Positions 1 through 10,501 of a stretch of DNA of 64,000 nt are shown one piece after another. A program made the translations under genes and the position numbers. The number at the start of each line of letters is the position of its first letter. The first letter of the stretch is position 1. The stretch comes from Gammaproteobacteria bacterium (lineage in GTDB: Bacteria > Pseudomonadota > Gammaproteobacteria > Nitrosococcales > Methylophagaceae), in NCBI GenBank assembly GCA_029248745.1, contig JAQWIT010000008.1, forward strand, positions 124,001 to 188,000, in the 5' to 3' direction. The notes beneath the pieces were generated by a model. It did no database searches. It was not told the DNA's origin and worked only from the letters and a program-made list of their open reading frames with translations.

Positions 1-323
1 TCAGTTGCATTGCGGAGTCTGAAATCTGCAGATAAGTCGATGACTTTGGTACCTTGTTTTATAAGTTCCGGCACCAATTCCATGGCAACGCAATGTGGCG
101 TAGCGAAAAACACAACGTCACAATTGGCTAATGGTTGTACTTCAGGCTGGCAAAAGAGTTGATCAAGATGGCCCCTTAAATTAGGGAATAAATCGGACAC
201 AGCTCTGCCTGCTTCACCGCGGGAGGTGATGCATTCTATGGTAACTTGCGGGTGGTTTACGAGTAAGCGCAATAGTTCTACGCCGGTATACCCGGTTGCG
301 CCAACAATGCCGACTTTGATCAT
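1..323 (-). CDS. argC: N-acetyl-gamma-glutamyl-phosphate reductase, N-terminal part
   Basis: The first 107 codons of ArgC, which reduces N-acetylglutamyl phosphate to the semialdehyde in arginine biosynthesis. The gene runs off the left edge, so the catalytic half is not visible. The N-terminus carries the NAD(P)-binding signature GATGYTG at residues 8-14, followed by the typical ELLRLL helix and a DLSADFR segment near residue 100. The ATG at 323 is preceded by an AAAGAGA purine stretch. It lies 65 bp downstream of the broken adenylate cyclase gene on the same strand. Identification is firm for the part seen. Confidence 0.93.
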   Translation of the reverse strand, partial: MIKVGIVGATGYTGVELLRLLVNHPQVTIECITSRGEAGRAVSDLFPNLRGHLDQLFCQPEVQPLANCDVVFFATPHCVAMELVPELIKQGTKVIDLSADFRLRNAT

Positions 324-388
324 GATGTGTCTCTTTGGAGTCAGTAAAGCTTTACATAATAAAAGAGCTAGGTGTAAAGAGAAAGGAC

Positions 389-2306
389 TTAGTCGATGTT
401 TAGGTGTTTTTCGAAACGTAATTTTTGGGTGAGATAGTCCATTGTAGAGACTTTTTGAGGTTCATTGAAACGTATTTCGTTGATATAAAGTGGATAAGGA
501 ATATTTTGATTTTCTAAGACTGAGAATGAAGCTCGCAATTTGTTCGAAAGTGTTTTTTTCATTGGCTCGGCCAGATAACTTTGTTTTTCTGAGCTGGTTG
601 GTGGTGATATTGCTATTAGTTTCCAAGGTTTGGAGATAATTTTTGTTGGCTCAACTTTAAAATAACGAAGCGATAATTCAGGTTTGTATTGTTCGATATT
701 TTTTAAGAAATATTGAAAATGGATTAAGGCCGTTTGAGGTGTTAATTAGAGATTATGCTGAGTGATTAAGTTACCGAACTCATCGATGAAATGGATTGAA
801 AGTGTTGTTTTTCCTGATTTAGGAATGAGGCTGAGCATTTCTTCCTTTTGGCAGCTTAATAGGGCATTGAATAATTGTTTTGGATCGAGTTGTCGATCGA
901 GTTTCGACACTAAAAAATGTGATTTTGACTTATTGATGACAGGTTCGAGCTGTGTCGTATTTAATGGTGTTATGTCGACGCCTTCTGGTTGCCAGATAAG
1001 TTCGTAGAGGTTGTCTGTAATTAAGACAAGGTAATCACCATGTGTATTTTTTATGTAGTGAGTATTTACATCTGTATATAACTTTTCGAGGCCTTGGCTA
1101 ATGAGTGGCCCATGTGCATCTGAAGGGCAACAGCTGAATAGCGATGGTGTTGCTTTACTTTTTTGCCAGCAAGCACTGATATGTTGAAGAAGCTCAAGTG
1201 GTCCCGTTTTTCCTTTTGTTTGAAGGGCTTGCCATTCACCATTTGTCGTGTGGAATACACCATCAATACAATAAAGTAGGCTCTTGCCGAGATTCGCATA
1301 ATTGAGCGAGTCTTTGTGCAAGCTACTGAGTTGTATTATTTCTGGGTTATTGTATACCGCTTCTTCATTTTGCTCTAAATTAGCGATGAGAATAAGATGG
1401 TCTCTGGCGAGTGTTTTACTTGCAGTGGTGGGTTTTACGCTTTTTTGTTCGCTGAGTGAAGAGCGTAGCAATTGTTGCGCTAATGAAACGGCTGTTTTAA
1501 TTGGAGTTAGATTGGTTTTATCTGCAATGAGTATACGAGTGGTTTTGCTTAAAAGACCATTGAATACAGCCCAAGCTAATGCGTGTAATAAGGTGCTGTG
1601 TTGGTAGAGTGGGTGTTGTGTTTCCGACGATAACGGCACTAGACTTAATTTCCATTTACCGTTATTTGAAAATCGATTAAATGGTTGTGGACTTGTGTTC
1701 TTTGTTGTGAGTATTGTCTTTTAACTTACTGGTAATCTTCACCAGGGGAACAAACCACCAAAAGGGGCTGGCCCCAGCGAGCATTAAGCCATTGAGATAA
1801 AGTTGTTCTAATTGATCTGCAGGGAGTGGATCAGTCGTTAGCGTTTTTTCATTAAGCAACTGGATGTCGAGCGTAATATCAAGTGTGTTTGCCCATTGTG
1901 TTAAAAGTTGGAGTTTATAATTTAAGGCTTGTTGTTGTTCATCATTAATGTCGGTGTGAATGGTGTAAACACTGAATGCTAAGGGATTGTGAATGTTTAA
2001 TAAGCCGTAATGGCTAATGACAAAAATACCGGTTAAACCAAAATGATGAATGCCATGGCGTTTGTATTTGAAATTTTACTGAGTTTTTGTGCTTCGTTTA
2101 GGGTCTTATCATCGGCTTGATAATCGATAACACCGATCGGGGTATTTTTATCACCGTAACCCGGTAAATCTGCTAAGTTGGTATGAAGTAAAAAAGGGAA
2201 GAGCTTGAAAAAAAGGCTGTCGTTGCAGTGATACGAGCTTACTTAACCGTTCTATCAGTGTGCGGTTATGGTTACCGAAATGATTGATGATTTGGTTTGC
2301 ATCCAT
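389..2306 (-). pseudogene. cyaA: class I adenylate cyclase, degraded and internally deleted
   Basis: Remnant of a CyaA-type (class I) adenylate cyclase. An ATG at 2306, 9 bp after purH, opens an N-terminal segment. A 7-A run (2208-2214) shifts the frame into a stretch containing LPFLLHTNL and LPGYG, and a second shift near 2070 leads to the region that should hold the catalytic GS..D.D motif, here GLTG followed by residues without the aspartates. The next part reads EQQQALNYKLQLLTQWA and LAGASPFWWFVP, both family hallmarks, and stops at 1677. The middle of the protein is missing. The C-terminal part (ALAWAVFNGLL, LILIANLE) is open to an in-frame TAA at 746 and then continues in the same frame to 389. 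About 640 codons remain, against 850-950 in intact homologues. Non-functional as a cyclase. Confidence 0.85.
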
Positions 2307-2315
2307 CTCAGTTCA

Positions 2316-3878
2316 TTAGTGTCTAAAATGTCTCATGCCGGTGAAGACCATGGCAATGCCATTGTCATCAGCTGCAGCAATAACTTCGTCGTCACGCATT
2401 GAACCGCCAGGTTGAATAACAGCACTGATGCCTGCTTCAGCAGCGGCATCTAAGCCATCACGAAACGGGAAGAAGGCATCTGATGCCATGACCGCACCTG
2501 GTACGATTAAGCCCGCATCATCGGCTTTAATGCCTGCGATACGACTACTGACGACACGGCTCATTTGGCCCGCGCCGATACCGACGGTTTGTTGTTGATT
2601 AACGTAAACGATGGCGTTGGATTTGACGAATTTAGCGACGCGCCAAGCAAAACGTAAATCAGCCATTTGCTGTTCTGTTGGGGTTTTCTTTGTGACTACC
2701 TTTAGTTCGTCATCGGTGACTAGGGCTGTATCACGATCTTGTACTAACAAGCCGCCAGTGACGCGTTTGTAATCTAAGCCCTGACTTTGCTGTGTCGGGA
2801 ATGGGCCACAATCTAACAAACGGACATTGGCTTTCTGGCTCACGACCGCTTTTGCTTCTTCGCTGATATCAGGTGCGATGATGACTTCAACAAATTGACG
2901 ATCAATGATGGCCTGCGCCGTTGCTGCATCAAGTATTTGGTTAAATGCAATAATGCCGCCGAAGGCAGAGGTTGGATCAGTTTGGTAGGCTAAGTCGTAT
3001 GCTGTTAATAAATCATCAGCGGTGGCGACGCCACAAGGGTTAGCATGCTTGACGATGACGCAAGCAGGTGCTTCAGGGAAGGCTTTAACGCATTCTAATG
3101 CAGCATCTGTATCGGTAATATTATTATAAGATAGGGCTTTGCCTTGTACTTGAGTGGCGGCACTGATGGTGCCAGACTCAGGTTGTTGCTCTGTGTAGAA
3201 TGCAGCGTTTTGATGCGGGTTTTCACCGTAACGCATGTCTTGGGCTTTATGAAATTGACTATTGAATGTACGTGGAAACTCAACAGGGGCTTCATCGGTA
3301 ATTTTGCCGAGGTAATTAGCAATCATGCCGTCGTAATAAGCTGTGTGCTCAAATGTTTTAACAGCAAGATCAAAACGTGTTGCGTTATCAACACCACCGT
3401 TAGTTGCAATCTGGGATACCACTTTATCGTAATCACTTGGGTCTATTAATACGGTGACTGCTGCGTGATTTTTTGCTGCTGCACGCAACATAGTCGGGCC
3501 GCCAATATCAATATTTTCAATGGCCATTGGTAACGTGCAGTCATCACGTGCAATTGTTGCTTCAAAAGGGTAGAGATTGACGACGACTAAATCGATGGGG
3601 CTGATGTCATGTTCTGCCATGATGGCTTCGTCTGTTCCGCGCCGGCCGAGAAGTCCACCATGGATTTTAGGGTGTAGAGTCTTTATGCGACCGGCCATCA
3701 TTTCTGGAAAGCCGGTATGTTCCGAGACTTCTTTTACGGGTAGTCCCGCTTCTTGTAACAATTTAGCTGTGCCACCAGTTGAGAGTAGCTCAACACCTAA
3801 ATCACTCAGTTTTTGAGCGAGTTCAAGTACGCCGGTTTTGTCTGACACACTGAGCAGTGCACGTTGGATCTTATTCAT
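2316..3878 (-). CDS. purH: bifunctional AICAR transformylase / IMP cyclohydrolase
   Basis: PurH catalyses the last two steps of de novo IMP synthesis: formylation of AICAR from 10-formyl-tetrahydrofolate, then ring closure. The 520 residues match the usual length. The N-terminal MGS-like cyclohydrolase domain shows STGGTAKLL (about 34-42) and [13 protein letters not shown] (about 65-77). The C-terminal transformylase domain has the active-site KHANPCGVA segment (about 267-275). It starts 25 bp after fis, so it probably belongs to the prmA-dusB-fis operon, as in pseudomonads. Its downstream neighbour is the broken cyaA rather than purD. Confidence 0.97.
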   Translation of the reverse strand: MNKIQRALLSVSDKTGVLELAQKLSDLGVELLSTGGTAKLLQEAGLPVKEVSEHTGFPEMMAGRIKTLHPKIHGGLLGRRGTDEAIMAEHDISPIDLVVVNLYPFEATIARDDCTLPMAIENIDIGGPTMLRAAAKNHAAVTVLIDPSDYDKVVSQIATNGGVDNATRFDLAVKTFEHTAYYDGMIANYLGKITDEAPVEFPRTFNSQFHKAQDMRYGENPHQNAAFYTEQQPESGTISAATQVQGKALSYNNITDTDAALECVKAFPEAPACVIVKHANPCGVATADDLLTAYDLAYQTDPTSAFGGIIAFNQILDAATAQAIIDRQFVEVIIAPDISEEAKAVVSQKANVRLLDCGPFPTQQSQGLDYKRVTGGLLVQDRDTALVTDDELKVVTKKTPTEQQMADLRFAWRVAKFVKSNAIVYVNQQQTVGIGAGQMSRVVSSRIAGIKADDAGLIVPGAVMASDAFFPFRDGLDAAAEAGISAVIQPGGSMRDDEVIAAADDNGIAMVFTGMRHFRH

Positions 3879-3903
3879 GAAACGAACCTTAAAGATAAAA
3901 TAA

Positions 3904-4191
3904 TTATTCGATGAGACCGTAGGTTTTGAGCTTTTTACGCAGCGTACCTCGGTTGATGCCTAGGATTTCTGAGGCACGGCATTGATTGCCTTTGGTGTGT
4001 TCTAGTGTTGCTTTGAGTAGTGGGAGTTCCACTTCTGCAAGTAATAAGTCATATAAATTAGCGGTATGGTGGCCGTCTAATTGTTTGAAATAATCCTTGA
4101 TTGCGGCTTCGACTGATTGACTTAAGGAGCACTTGTCTGCGTCATGGACAGTGGCATCTTGAAGAATGGTGTTCAGTTTTTGTGTCGTCAT
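3904..4191 (-). CDS. fis: nucleoid-associated DNA-bending protein Fis
   Basis: Fis is a homodimeric nucleoid protein that bends DNA and modulates rRNA and growth-phase transcription. The 95-residue length is standard. The C-terminal helix-turn-helix reads [20 protein letters not shown] (about 69-88), nearly identical to other gammaproteobacterial Fis proteins. The ATG overlaps the end of dusB (4188-4191), the widely conserved dusB-fis arrangement that implies co-transcription and translational coupling. Confidence 0.96.
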   Translation of the reverse strand: MTTQKLNTILQDATVHDADKCSLSQSVEAAIKDYFKQLDGHHTANLYDLLLAEVELPLLKATLEHTKGNQCRASEILGINRGTLRKKLKTYGLIE

Positions 4192-5192
4192 GCCGCTATT
4201 GTCTCACTTTGAGCTAAATTATTGAAAAACTGTTCCGTGAAGTCTAATTGTTCTTGTGGTTGTTCGAAGGTATTCATTTGCTGGCGGAAAGGATTGCCAT
4301 TACGCAAGCCTTTACTATACCAAGCGATGTGTTTTCTAGCCATTCGAACACCGGTGTAGTCACCGTAAAAGTCGTATAGTGCATGTAGATGTTCAATCAG
4401 AACCTGTTGTACCTCTGGAATAGCGGGTGCTTCGAGTAAGGTGTCATGTTCTAAGAAGTGGAGGATTTGTCTGAAAATCCAAGGGTTGCCTTGTGCTGCC
4501 CTGCCGATCATGAGGCCATCGGCATGTGTTTGCTCGAGCACAGTTTTCGCTTTTTCGGGACTACAGATGTCGCCATTAGCAATAACAGGGATGGAGATGG
4601 CTGACTTGATTGCTGCGATGGTGTCATATTCCGCATTGCCTTTGTAAGCGCAAGCACGTGTTCGTCCATGTACGGCAAGTGCTTGAATGCCTGATTGTTC
4701 TGCAATTTTAGCGATGGTGACGCCATTACGATGTTCAGGATCCCAACCGGTTCTAATTTTTAATGTAACTGGTACGTCTACGGCTTTGACAACAGCTTCT
4801 AGTATGTCAGTGACGAGAGCCTCGTTTTGTAGCAATGCTGAGCCGGCCATGACATTGCAAACTTTCTTAGCGGGACATCCCATATTGATGTCAATGATAT
4901 GGGCACCATGCTCGACATTGTGCTGAGCGGCTTCTGCCAGCATGAGCGGATCAGCACCGGCAATTTGAATACTACGGGGTTCAGGTTCACCAATATGGTT
5001 AGCACGGAGTAAAGATTTTTTGCTGGCCCATAATGTTTTATTGGCGGTGATCATTTCTGACACCGCCATGCCTGCACCTAGCTTCCGACATAATTGGCGA
5101 AAAGGTCTATCTGTAACCCCTGCCATTGGCGCTAAAAATAGATTGTTGGGTAAGGCATAAGGTCCAATTTTTATGGGCGTGTTAATCATCAC
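4188..5192 (-). CDS. dusB: tRNA-dihydrouridine synthase B
   Basis: FMN enzyme that reduces specific uridines of tRNA to dihydrouridine. The 334 residues form the Dus TIM barrel followed by a helical tRNA-binding domain. Visible motifs are PMAGVTDRPFR near residue 22 and the active-site cysteine segment NMGCPAKKVC near residue 105. It overlaps prmA upstream (5182-5192) and fis downstream by four bases, so the three genes are translationally coupled. The B subtype follows from the dusB-fis context. Confidence 0.96.
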   Translation of the reverse strand: MMINTPIKIGPYALPNNLFLAPMAGVTDRPFRQLCRKLGAGMAVSEMITANKTLWASKKSLLRANHIGEPEPRSIQIAGADPLMLAEAAQHNVEHGAHIIDINMGCPAKKVCNVMAGSALLQNEALVTDILEAVVKAVDVPVTLKIRTGWDPEHRNGVTIAKIAEQSGIQALAVHGRTRACAYKGNAEYDTIAAIKSAISIPVIANGDICSPEKAKTVLEQTHADGLMIGRAAQGNPWIFRQILHFLEHDTLLEAPAIPEVQQVLIEHLHALYDFYGDYTGVRMARKHIAWYSKGLRNGNPFRQQMNTFEQPQEQLDFTEQFFNNLAQSETIAA

Positions 5193-6057
5193 GGTGGCCT
5201 ACTAAACGGACCCATTCATCCTTTAAAACAGATGCTTCCATTTCAAATGTGATTTGATAGGCGTCACTGACAGAGCTGGCTTGACTTTCGAGGATACCCG
5301 ATAAAATAATGTCTGCTCGAGGCTTACTCAATGCAATAAGTGTGGGTGCTAAAGTTTGTAATGGGCCAGCTAAAATATTGGCGATGACTAAATCAGCAGT
5401 GATGTCGGGACAGTCCGCCGGTAAAAAGGTCTCAATCACAACGCCGTTGCGTTCTGCATTGGCTTGAGTGGCTTCTAATGCTTGAGGATCAATATCGACA
5501 CCAATAACTTGTTTGGCACCGAGTAATGCGGCTGCGATGGCGAGAATGCCGCTGCCACAGCCATAGTCGATGACAACTTTATCTTTGACTTGGGCTCGAT
5601 CTAACCAGTTCAGGCATAAAGCGGTAGTGGGATGCGTCCCTGTACCAAAAGCCAAACCAGGATCAAGCAGAATATTGATGGCATTGGGATTCGGCGGTTC
5701 GTGCCAGCTTGGACAAATCCAGAGCTGTTTACCAAAACACATTGGGTGGAAGTTATCCATCCACTCTCTTACCCAATCTTTATCTTCAACCGCTTCGATT
5801 CGATAGGGTGGTATGGCTTCTGGTGCCATAAGCTGTGTTAATTTGACAACTATATTTTCAGTGTCGCTGTCGGCTTCAAATAGTGCGATAACATTCGTTG
5901 CCTGCCATAAAGGTGTTGAACCGATTTCAGGTTCGTAAATGGGCTGATCGGCATTATCTTGGAATGTAACGGCGTTGGCTCCACACTCTGATAAACGGTC
6001 AGAAAGTGGATCAGCACCGTCAGGTGTACTGCTGAAAATAAACTGGATCCAAGCCAT
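5182..6057 (-). CDS. prmA: ribosomal protein L11 methyltransferase
   Basis: PrmA trimethylates ribosomal protein L11 using S-adenosylmethionine. The 291-residue protein has the small N-terminal substrate-binding domain, then a Rossmann methyltransferase domain with DPGLAFGTGTHPTT near residue 132, the SAM-binding DYGCGSGILAIAA near 163, and the family-specific NILAGPL near 226. It is followed by dusB with an 11 bp overlap and preceded by accC with a short gap, the usual gammaproteobacterial order. Confidence 0.96.
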   Translation of the reverse strand: MAWIQFIFSSTPDGADPLSDRLSECGANAVTFQDNADQPIYEPEIGSTPLWQATNVIALFEADSDTENIVVKLTQLMAPEAIPPYRIEAVEDKDWVREWMDNFHPMCFGKQLWICPSWHEPPNPNAINILLDPGLAFGTGTHPTTALCLNWLDRAQVKDKVVIDYGCGSGILAIAAALLGAKQVIGVDIDPQALEATQANAERNGVVIETFLPADCPDITADLVIANILAGPLQTLAPTLIALSKPRADIILSGILESQASSVSDAYQITFEMEASVLKDEWVRLVGHRDD

Positions 6058-6104
6058 GGCTAGTTTTGTGCTGAAACGCTGGCGAGAAGATCCATATTTT
6101 TTAT

Positions 6105-7445
6105 TTAGAGACCGAGTTTCTTTTCAAGGTAGTGGATATTGGTACCACCAGCCTGGAAATTGAGGTCATTAAGAATATCTTGTTGAAGCGCAACATTAGT
6201 CTTGATACCTTCAATACCAATTTCATTTAGAGCGGTCCGCATCCGAGCCATAGCTGATTCGCGGGTTTTACCATATGAAATCAGTTTGCCGATCAATGAG
6301 TCATAGTTTGGTGGTACACGATAGCCACTATAGACGTGTGAATCCATACGTATGCCAGCACCACCTGGTGCGTGATAGTGGGTGATGGTCCCAGGACTGG
6401 GCATAAATGTTTTGGCATCTTCGGCATTGATACGACATTCGATAGCATGACCGCTGATCACGACATCTTCTTGTTTGAGAGATAAAGGTTCGCCAGCTGC
6501 AATGCGAATTTGTTCTGCGACTAAGTCAGAATCTGTTATACGTTCTGTAACAGGGTGTTCGACTTGGATACGAGTATTCATTTCAATGAAATAAAATTCA
6601 CCATCTTGATATAAGAATTCGAAGGTACCTGCACCGCGATAGCCGATTCTAATACAAGCATCAGCACAAATTTTACCCATACGTTGGCGTAACTCGGGTG
6701 TAATGCCAGGCGCAGGTGCTTCTTCAAGGACTTTTTGATGGCGACGTTGCATCGAACAGTCACGCTCACCTAAGTGGATTGCATTACCATGCTGATCAGC
6801 GAGCACTTGGAATTCAACATGACGCGGGTTTTCTAGGAATTTTTCCATGTAGACGATATCGTTGGCGAAAGCGGCTTTGGCTTCGCTACGCGTTAGAGCA
6901 ATGGCATTTAGAAGGTGGGCTTCGCTGTGGACTTCACGCATACCACGCCCACCACCACCACCAGAAGCTTTGATAATGATAGGGTAACCAATTTCTTTAG
7001 CGATACGCAGATTGGTTGTATCATCATCACCCAAAGGGCCATCTGAACCAGGTACACAAGGTACGCCTGCTTCGTTCATTGCAGCGATAGCCGAGACTTT
7101 GTCACCCATTAGACGAATGGTGTCGGCTTTAGGGCCAATAAAAATGAAGCCGCTTTGTTCGACGCGTTCTGAGAAATCGGCATTCTCAGATAAAAAACCG
7201 TAACCGGGATGAATAGCTGATGCGTCGGTGATTTCTGCTGCGCTAATGAGCGCTGGGATATTTAGATAACTTTCATTTGAAGGTGCAGGGCCGATACAGA
7301 CGGTTTCATCTGCCAATAAGACGTGTTTGAGATCGCGATCGACATCAGAATGGACAGCAACTGTTTTGATTCCTAATTCTTGGCAGGCACGTAATATACG
7401 GAGGGCAATTTCACCTCGATTGGCAATGACAATTTTCTCGATCAT
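6105..7445 (-). CDS. accC: biotin carboxylase subunit of acetyl-CoA carboxylase
   Basis: AccC carboxylates the biotin on AccB with bicarbonate and ATP, the first half-reaction of malonyl-CoA formation for fatty acid synthesis. The 446 residues match the family. Seen are the N-terminal fold ([12 protein letters not shown]), the glycine-rich ATP-grasp loop GGGGRGM near residue 165, and the catalytic [14 protein letters not shown] near 288-301. It starts 63 bp after accB; accB and accC form one operon with aroQ upstream. Confidence 0.98.
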   Translation of the reverse strand: MIEKIVIANRGEIALRILRACQELGIKTVAVHSDVDRDLKHVLLADETVCIGPAPSNESYLNIPALISAAEITDASAIHPGYGFLSENADFSERVEQSGFIFIGPKADTIRLMGDKVSAIAAMNEAGVPCVPGSDGPLGDDDTTNLRIAKEIGYPIIIKASGGGGGRGMREVHSEAHLLNAIALTRSEAKAAFANDIVYMEKFLENPRHVEFQVLADQHGNAIHLGERDCSMQRRHQKVLEEAPAPGITPELRQRMGKICADACIRIGYRGAGTFEFLYQDGEFYFIEMNTRIQVEHPVTERITDSDLVAEQIRIAAGEPLSLKQEDVVISGHAIECRINAEDAKTFMPSPGTITHYHAPGGAGIRMDSHVYSGYRVPPNYDSLIGKLISYGKTRESAMARMRTALNEIGIEGIKTNVALQQDILNDLNFQAGGTNIHYLEKKLGL

Positions 7446-7508
7446 GATGTTTCTTTATCCATGGTTAATCTGGGGCGGGTCGTTATAAATTAGAAAGCAC
7501 AAGTCTCA

Positions 7509-7964
7509 TTATTCGATGATAATTAAGGGCTCATCAAACTCTACGGGGTGTCCATTTTCGACCAAGATGGCTTTGATCACACCGCTGCGATCTGATTCAA
7601 TTTGGTTGAACATTTTCATGGCTTCAATGATGCAAATAACATCACCTTCTGCGACTGTTTGCCCGACCTCAGCGAGAGGCGCAGCTTCAGGTGATGATGA
7701 ACGGTAGAAAGTCCCTACCATCGGTGATTTAACGGCATTAGTGGTATTGTTAGCCGGCGTTGGTGTTGCTTCTATTTGTGCTGCTGGTGCTGCAATAGGC
7801 GCTGGTGCTTGAGCTGGCATTGCGGGCGCTGCCATGACCATTGGCGCTGTATTAGAACTGTTTCGGCTAATGCGTACTGATTCTTCACCTTCTTGAATTT
7901 CGATTTCGGCGACGTCTGATTCTTGGATCAAGTCGATCAATTTTTTTATTTTGCGAATATCCAT
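7509..7964 (-). CDS. accB: biotin carboxyl carrier protein of acetyl-CoA carboxylase
   Basis: AccB carries the biotin that shuttles carboxyl groups between AccC and the carboxyltransferase. The 151-residue protein has a charged N-terminal helix ([14 protein letters not shown]), a proline/alanine-rich linker (about 45-75), and a biotinyl domain with the EAMKM motif, the modified lysine being about residue 117. It lies between aroQ and accC with short spacers. Confidence 0.98.
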   Translation of the reverse strand: MDIRKIKKLIDLIQESDVAEIEIQEGEESVRISRNSSNTAPMVMAAPAMPAQAPAPIAAPAAQIEATPTPANNTTNAVKSPMVGTFYRSSSPEAAPLAEVGQTVAEGDVICIIEAMKMFNQIESDRSGVIKAILVENGHPVEFDEPLIIIE

Positions 7965-7980
7965 AAAGTAACCTTAAATT

Positions 7981-8418
7981 TTAGTGAGTCTGTTTGATAG
8001 CAGCTTGTAGTGCGAGGTCATAACCCTGTGCACCCAAGCCACAGATAACGCCATAGGCGATATCAGATAAATAAGAATGATGTCTAAACGTTTCTCGTGC
8101 CTGTACATTTGATAAATGTACTTCGATAAAAGGAATATCAATCGCAGCCAAGGCATCGCGTATAGCGACACTAGTGTGAGTGAACGCAGCGGGATTAATG
8201 ATAATAAAATCGGTGTTGTTTGTTCTTGCTGTTTGGATTTTATCAACGAGGTCATGTTCAGCATTACTTTGGAAGCTTTCTAATTCATGGCCTTGGTGGC
8301 TAGCAAGTTCGGTTAGATTGTCGACAATATCTTGAAGTGTTTCTGAACCATAAACTTCGGGTTCGCGCGTTCCTAAGAGGTTTAAGTTAGGGCCGTGAAG
8401 CACAAGAAATTTTGCCAT
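7981..8418 (-). CDS. aroQ: type II 3-dehydroquinate dehydratase
   Basis: Converts 3-dehydroquinate to 3-dehydroshikimate, the third step of the shikimate pathway. The 145-residue length and the motifs [15 protein letters not shown] (about 10-24), [16 protein letters not shown] (about 75-90) and EVHLSN (about 98-103) are those of the small dodecameric type II enzyme. It is the first gene of the aroQ-accB-accC group; accB begins 16 bp after its stop. The promoter probably lies in the 129 bp between this gene and dsbD, although no clear -35/-10 pair stands out there. Confidence 0.96.
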   Translation of the reverse strand: MAKFLVLHGPNLNLLGTREPEVYGSETLQDIVDNLTELASHQGHELESFQSNAEHDLVDKIQTARTNNTDFIIINPAAFTHTSVAIRDALAAIDIPFIEVHLSNVQARETFRHHSYLSDIAYGVICGLGAQGYDLALQAAIKQTH

Positions 8419-8547
8419 TATGGAGGGTTTCTAACCTGAATCAGACGAGATGAGGCAAATTTTGCACCAGAGATGGTTAAATGTCCAGTTTTTTAGTAGA
8501 AAAAGCGCTTTTTTGTCGCTAAATTCGCCGAACTCGGCTTCAAAGGA

Positions 8548-10365
8548 TTATTTCCCAATAGCAGGAATTGAGTTGAGATGGTCATTGAAATCTTTGGGAT
8601 TCATTGTGCCGACAAGCCGGTGTTGCTTGTATTCACCGCCTTGAGGGCCAAAAAATAAGATAGTGGGTGGCCCGAAGATGCCGAACTGTTTTAAAAATGC
8701 TTTGTGTTCATGATTGTTGTCAGTCATATCGAGTTTTAAGGTGAGTGTGTTGGCCAATGTCGACATAACAGCGGGATCTTTGAATGTCGTCATTTCCATT
8801 GTTTTACATTCCACGCACCAATCAGCATATAGTTCAAGCATGACGGGTTGATTGCTTTGTGTTAGTTGTTGATCTAGATCGTTTAGGTTGTTAATTTTTG
8901 TAAATTTAAGGCCGGTTTGGGCATATCCCGTCGAACTAATGCCCGTTCCTGACGTTAGCCCTTGTAGCGGTTGCCAGACATTTTGACTACCGCTAGCACC
9001 ACCAATAATTAGCAATGCACCATAAATTAAGATGATGATGCCTAAGCCTTTCGAAAGTTTTTCGGTGCCATTAGAGGATAGCGTCAGTGTATTTAAAGCC
9101 CCTAAATAGATGGCTGATACGACGAAAAGGCTACCCCAAAGTAGTAATGCGACTGAGCTAGGGATAATGCGTTCGAGTAGCCAAATAGCTAACCCTAACA
9201 TCATCACGCCAAAAATGGCTTTGATGCTGTCCATCCATGTACCCGCTTTAGGAAGTAATGTGCCAGCAGATGTTCCTATGGCAAGTAATGGTACGCCCAT
9301 ACCCATACTGAGGGCGAAGAGTGCAGAGGCACCTAATATAGGGTCACCATGTTGGCCGATAAAAATGAGGGCGCCAGCTAAAGGAGGTGCCAGGCAAGGG
9401 CCTACGATAAGTCCAGACAATAAACCCATTAAGGCAACACCAGCGAGTTTACCGCCTTTTTGTTGATGACTCATTTGATGTAAACGATCTTGCAGGCGTT
9501 GTGGTAATTGCAATTCGTAGAGTCCGAACATGGATAGAGACAGAACGACGAAAAGAATACTGAAACCGCCAATGACCCAGGGGTTTTGTAACATCGTTTG
9601 TATATTGGCGCCCAGTAAACCCGTCAATAGGCCAGCAATGGTATAGGTGATCGACATGGCCAGTACATAGACAAGCGATAGTGTGAATGCACGGCGAGTT
9701 GTGAGGTGGTCACCTTCTCCTACGATGATGCTGGAAAGGATAGGGATCATCGGGAATACACAAGGTGTGAAAGCCAATAAAATACCGATCCCGAAGAAGC
9801 TCAGGAGTACAGTAAACAAGTTATCTTGGGCGAGGCTTTGTGCAAGTCGATCTTGTTCAGATAAAGGTTGTGTCGGTTGTGGGGTGACAGTTGTGTCATT
9901 GCTTGGTGTGTAGGTCGGTAACAGTAATTCCAATTTTTTCTTAGTCGGCGGATAACAGATGTTAAAGATCTCATTGCAGCCCTGATAATGAGCAATAAAA
10001 GTGATGGCTTGTTCTACCTGACTACGATTAAGCGTTAGGTCAATATTGATATCATGTAGATAGACTTCGGTAGGGCCAAAAATTTCATCATCTTTGGTTT
10101 TACTCTTGGGCGACGTGTAAGGCAGAATTTGAACAGGGGTTTCAGCTTCTATTTCAAATTTAATCTTATCCCTATAGATATAATTGCCTGGTGCAACGGT
10201 AAACTCAGCAGATAAGGTCGTCGGGTTGATGACATTAATGGCAAATTGAAAAGCTTCATCTTGCGAAGGAGGCATATCTTCAACGCTACCACCGAAGAGG
10301 TCTGCCTGTGCAGGCATGAGAAATGTCATGCTAAGGGTCAGTATTAGGAATAGCCGTTTTATCAT
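8548..10365 (-). CDS. dsbD: thiol:disulfide interchange protein DsbD
   Basis: Inner-membrane reductase that passes electrons from cytoplasmic thioredoxin to the periplasm, keeping DsbC and cytochrome c maturation partners reduced. The 605-residue protein has a signal peptide (about 1-21), an N-terminal periplasmic domain with the pair CNEIFNIC, eight or so membrane segments with the cysteines in TPCVFPMIP and GPCLAPPLAG, and a C-terminal thioredoxin-like domain with WCVEC (cysteines about 517 and 520). All three redox pairs are present. It is transcribed away from pit across a 136 bp gap. Confidence 0.96.
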   Translation of the reverse strand: MIKRLFLILTLSMTFLMPAQADLFGGSVEDMPPSQDEAFQFAINVINPTTLSAEFTVAPGNYIYRDKIKFEIEAETPVQILPYTSPKSKTKDDEIFGPTEVYLHDINIDLTLNRSQVEQAITFIAHYQGCNEIFNICYPPTKKKLELLLPTYTPSNDTTVTPQPTQPLSEQDRLAQSLAQDNLFTVLLSFFGIGILLAFTPCVFPMIPILSSIIVGEGDHLTTRRAFTLSLVYVLAMSITYTIAGLLTGLLGANIQTMLQNPWVIGGFSILFVVLSLSMFGLYELQLPQRLQDRLHQMSHQQKGGKLAGVALMGLLSGLIVGPCLAPPLAGALIFIGQHGDPILGASALFALSMGMGVPLLAIGTSAGTLLPKAGTWMDSIKAIFGVMMLGLAIWLLERIIPSSVALLLWGSLFVVSAIYLGALNTLTLSSNGTEKLSKGLGIIILIYGALLIIGGASGSQNVWQPLQGLTSGTGISSTGYAQTGLKFTKINNLNDLDQQLTQSNQPVMLELYADWCVECKTMEMTTFKDPAVMSTLANTLTLKLDMTDNNHEHKAFLKQFGIFGPPTILFFGPQGGEYKQHRLVGTMNPKDFNDHLNSIPAIGK

Positions 10366-10401
10366 GTTTTATTTCGTACTGTTTAGTAGGTTTGTGTGTA
10401 G

Positions 10402-10416
10402 ATTAACTCTGTTAAT
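10402..10416. promoter_or_regulatory. short inverted repeat between dsbD and pit
   Basis: ATTAAC and GTTAAT flank a TCT spacer, a perfect 6 bp inverted repeat in the 136 bp divergent gap between dsbD and the PiT gene. It could be an operator for either gene, but AT-rich palindromes of this size arise by chance. No Pho box is visible in this gap, so the PiT gene does not obviously belong to the PhoB regulon. Confidence 0.2.
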
Positions 10417-10501
10417 GGGTAATTGTTTCATTTTTTCAGATAAAAAACTAATTCAGTGCTAATGTAGCGACTTTATTGTTTGATGACGAATATTAAAAGT
10501 A

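Noticed and set aside
746-1639. 297-codon open frame as an intact gene
   Set aside because: It starts inside the CyaA C-terminal region with a GTG lacking a ribosome site, and homology continues both upstream and beyond its stop in the same frame to 389.
8499-8516. AAAAGCGCTTTT palindrome between aroQ and dsbD as a terminator
   Set aside because: The GC core is only four bases, so the stem is too weak to call; it could arise by chance in AT-rich spacer.
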